From Rachicladosporium sp. CCFEE 5018 (taxonomy: Eukaryota > Ascomycota > Dothideomycetes > Cladosporiales > Cladosporiaceae), in the NCBI GenBank assembly GCA_002077045.2, contig KZ111180.1, positions 131,477 through 195,476 of the forward strand: a stretch of 64,000 bases of DNA, written 5' to 3'. The notes under the pieces were generated by a model. That model searched no databases. It had not been told where the DNA came from and was given only the letters and a program-made list of their open reading frames with translations. The position numbers and the translations under genes were made by a program. This document shows, piece after piece, positions 63,114-64,000 of the stretch. Numbering within the stretch: position 1 is the stretch's first letter; the number at the start of each line of letters is the position of its first letter.

Positions 63114-64000
63114 AATTTGGCATGCAGTCTTTCCGTCTGAAGCAAGCTCAAGCCATCACTCGCATCCTCAAAGGAGGAAGCGCTGTGGTTGTGTTTCCTA
63201 CTGGTAAGATGCCTGCTACCTGGTACCCTGTACGGAAGAAGCTGCTGATTATCTCACAGGCGGAGGCAAGAGTTTGTGTTATCAGGTTCCCGGGGTTGCG
63301 ATGCGCCATTTGGATGTGATCAGAGGCGAGCGACAAGGCCATGGAGAGAGTGGCATTACGCTCGTGGTCTCCCCTCTGATAGCATTGATGAAGGATCAGG
63401 TCTGTACGAGACATCGCTTTGACTACCCTACCAGAGCTGACAAATTCGCAGGTCGACGCATTGAAACGACGGAAGATCAGTGCAGCCCAGCTGGACTCTA
63501 CAATCTCTCGGGAGCAATACCTGGAGACTATGGACGCAATCAAGGACGGCAGACTCGACATCTTGTACTGTGCCCCTGAGAGACTCAACAACGAAGGCTT
63601 CGTCGCTGCTGTTGCGCACATTCATGGAGGCGTTCGACTGCTGGCCATCGACGAAGCGCACTGCATTTCCGAATGGGGACAGGCCTTTCGTCCGGATTAT
63701 CTCAAAGTCGCAAGATTCGCAAAGGAGATCCAGGCTGAACGGGTGCTCTGCTTGACCGCCACAGCAACGCCTAAAGTCGCTGAGGATGTCTGCCGCGCTT
63801 TTGACATCCCCGTGGATGGCCTTTTCCGCACGCCATCGCATCGACCGAATCTCAAGCTGATGGCACGGTCGTTCTTGACGAAGGAGGCATCGTGTCCAGA
63901 GCTCATCAAGTTTCTCAAGGCTCACTCTGGTCCCACCATCATCTACGTGACATTGCAGAAGCATACCGAAGATCTTGCAGCTAGGATTGAGCGGTCCGGG
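63114..64000 (+). CDS. RecQ-family helicase, second copy, both ends missing
   Basis: Exons 63114-63203 (cut at the gap), 63260-63399 and 63452-64000 (cut at the window end) repeat the RecQ gene at 51223-52109 base for base (offset 11891) except for four substitutions: one in intron 1, two in intron 2 and one synonymous AGC/AGT change in exon 2. The encoded protein segment is identical, from FGMQSFRLKQAQAITRILKG through the Walker A and DEAH boxes to about EDLAARIERSG. The copy is therefore an allele or very recent duplicate, not a second functional type. Its start directly after a gap suggests a separate contig of the other haplotype. Confidence 0.93.
63114..64000 (+). repeat. Direct repeat of 51223-52109 (4 substitutions in 887 bp)
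   Basis: Ungapped duplicate of the RecQ region, 99.5% identical by my base-by-base reading, beginning exactly at a contig end. Confidence 0.95.

Noticed and set aside
1..64000. Secondary-metabolite cluster, prophage, CRISPR or toxin system
   Set aside because: No PKS, NRPS or terpene genes, no repeats with spacers and no phage or toxin-antitoxin genes were seen; the content is ordinary fungal core genome.

Overview
The window is a piece of a filamentous ascomycete (mould or black-yeast type) nuclear genome. The genes are eukaryotic, with introns of mostly 46-126 nt bounded by GT...AG and carrying CTRAC-like branch sites. The protein set is typical of ascomycete fungi: a Seb1/Nrd1 CID-RRM factor, an NADH-type single-chain glutamate synthase, PMT2, fungal sugar transporters, CDC50 and CHZ1. 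GC-rich coding sequence, short introns and the paralogue set fit Dothideomycetes. That placement is an inference and cannot be fixed from the sequence alone.

The window is a scaffold of four contigs joined by three runs of exactly 100 N (35862-35961, 49189-49288, 63014-63113). Contig A (1-35861) carries, in order: SEB1-like (-), citrate synthase CIT1 (+), citrate/oxoglutarate carrier YHM2 (+), cytosolic Hsp70 SSA (-) with a heat-shock element, a small coiled-coil protein (-), an MFS hexose transporter (+), PMT2 (+), a conserved hypothetical (-), a CDF metal transporter (+), a ferric reductase (-), CDC123 (-), an APC amino-acid permease (-), a secreted M43 metalloprotease (-), CDC50 (-), a large coiled-coil protein (-) and the start of RVB2 (+). 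Contig B (35962-49188) carries the 5' half of an MFS sugar transporter (-), a small membrane protein (+), GLT1 (-), CHZ1 (-) and the start of CTF4/MCL1 (+). Contig C (49289-63013) carries the 3' part of the same sugar transporter (+), a RecQ helicase (+), MAK16 (-), TRM9 (+), an enolase-phosphatase E1 gene with two lesions (-), a Gfo/Idh/MocA oxidoreductase (-) and the start of a Ran1-type kinase (+). Contig D (63114-64000) is a second, nearly identical copy of the RecQ gene.

The most informative result concerns assembly. The first 521 bases of contig B are the reverse complement of the first 521 bases of contig C with 3 substitutions, and the 887 bases of contig D repeat contig C with 4 substitutions. 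All seven differences are intronic or synonymous. Contig B is therefore probably placed in the wrong orientation, and B and D look like the second copy (allele or homeologue) of the region carried by C. The genome is likely diploid, hybrid or recently duplicated.

The genes form no obvious pathway cluster; this is ordinary core genome. A few neighbourhoods make sense functionally. CIT1 lies next to YHM2 (citrate synthesis and citrate export). CHZ1 and CTF4 share a divergent promoter with three perfect ACGCGT boxes. MAK16 and TRM9 share a divergent promoter (ribosome and tRNA maturation). Gene-structure curiosities include an in-frame 54-nt intron in Hsp70, a 7-nt micro-exon in CHZ1, a GC-AG intron in CDC50 and several AAG acceptors. 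I found no mobile element, CRISPR array, secondary-metabolite cluster or clearly novel system.
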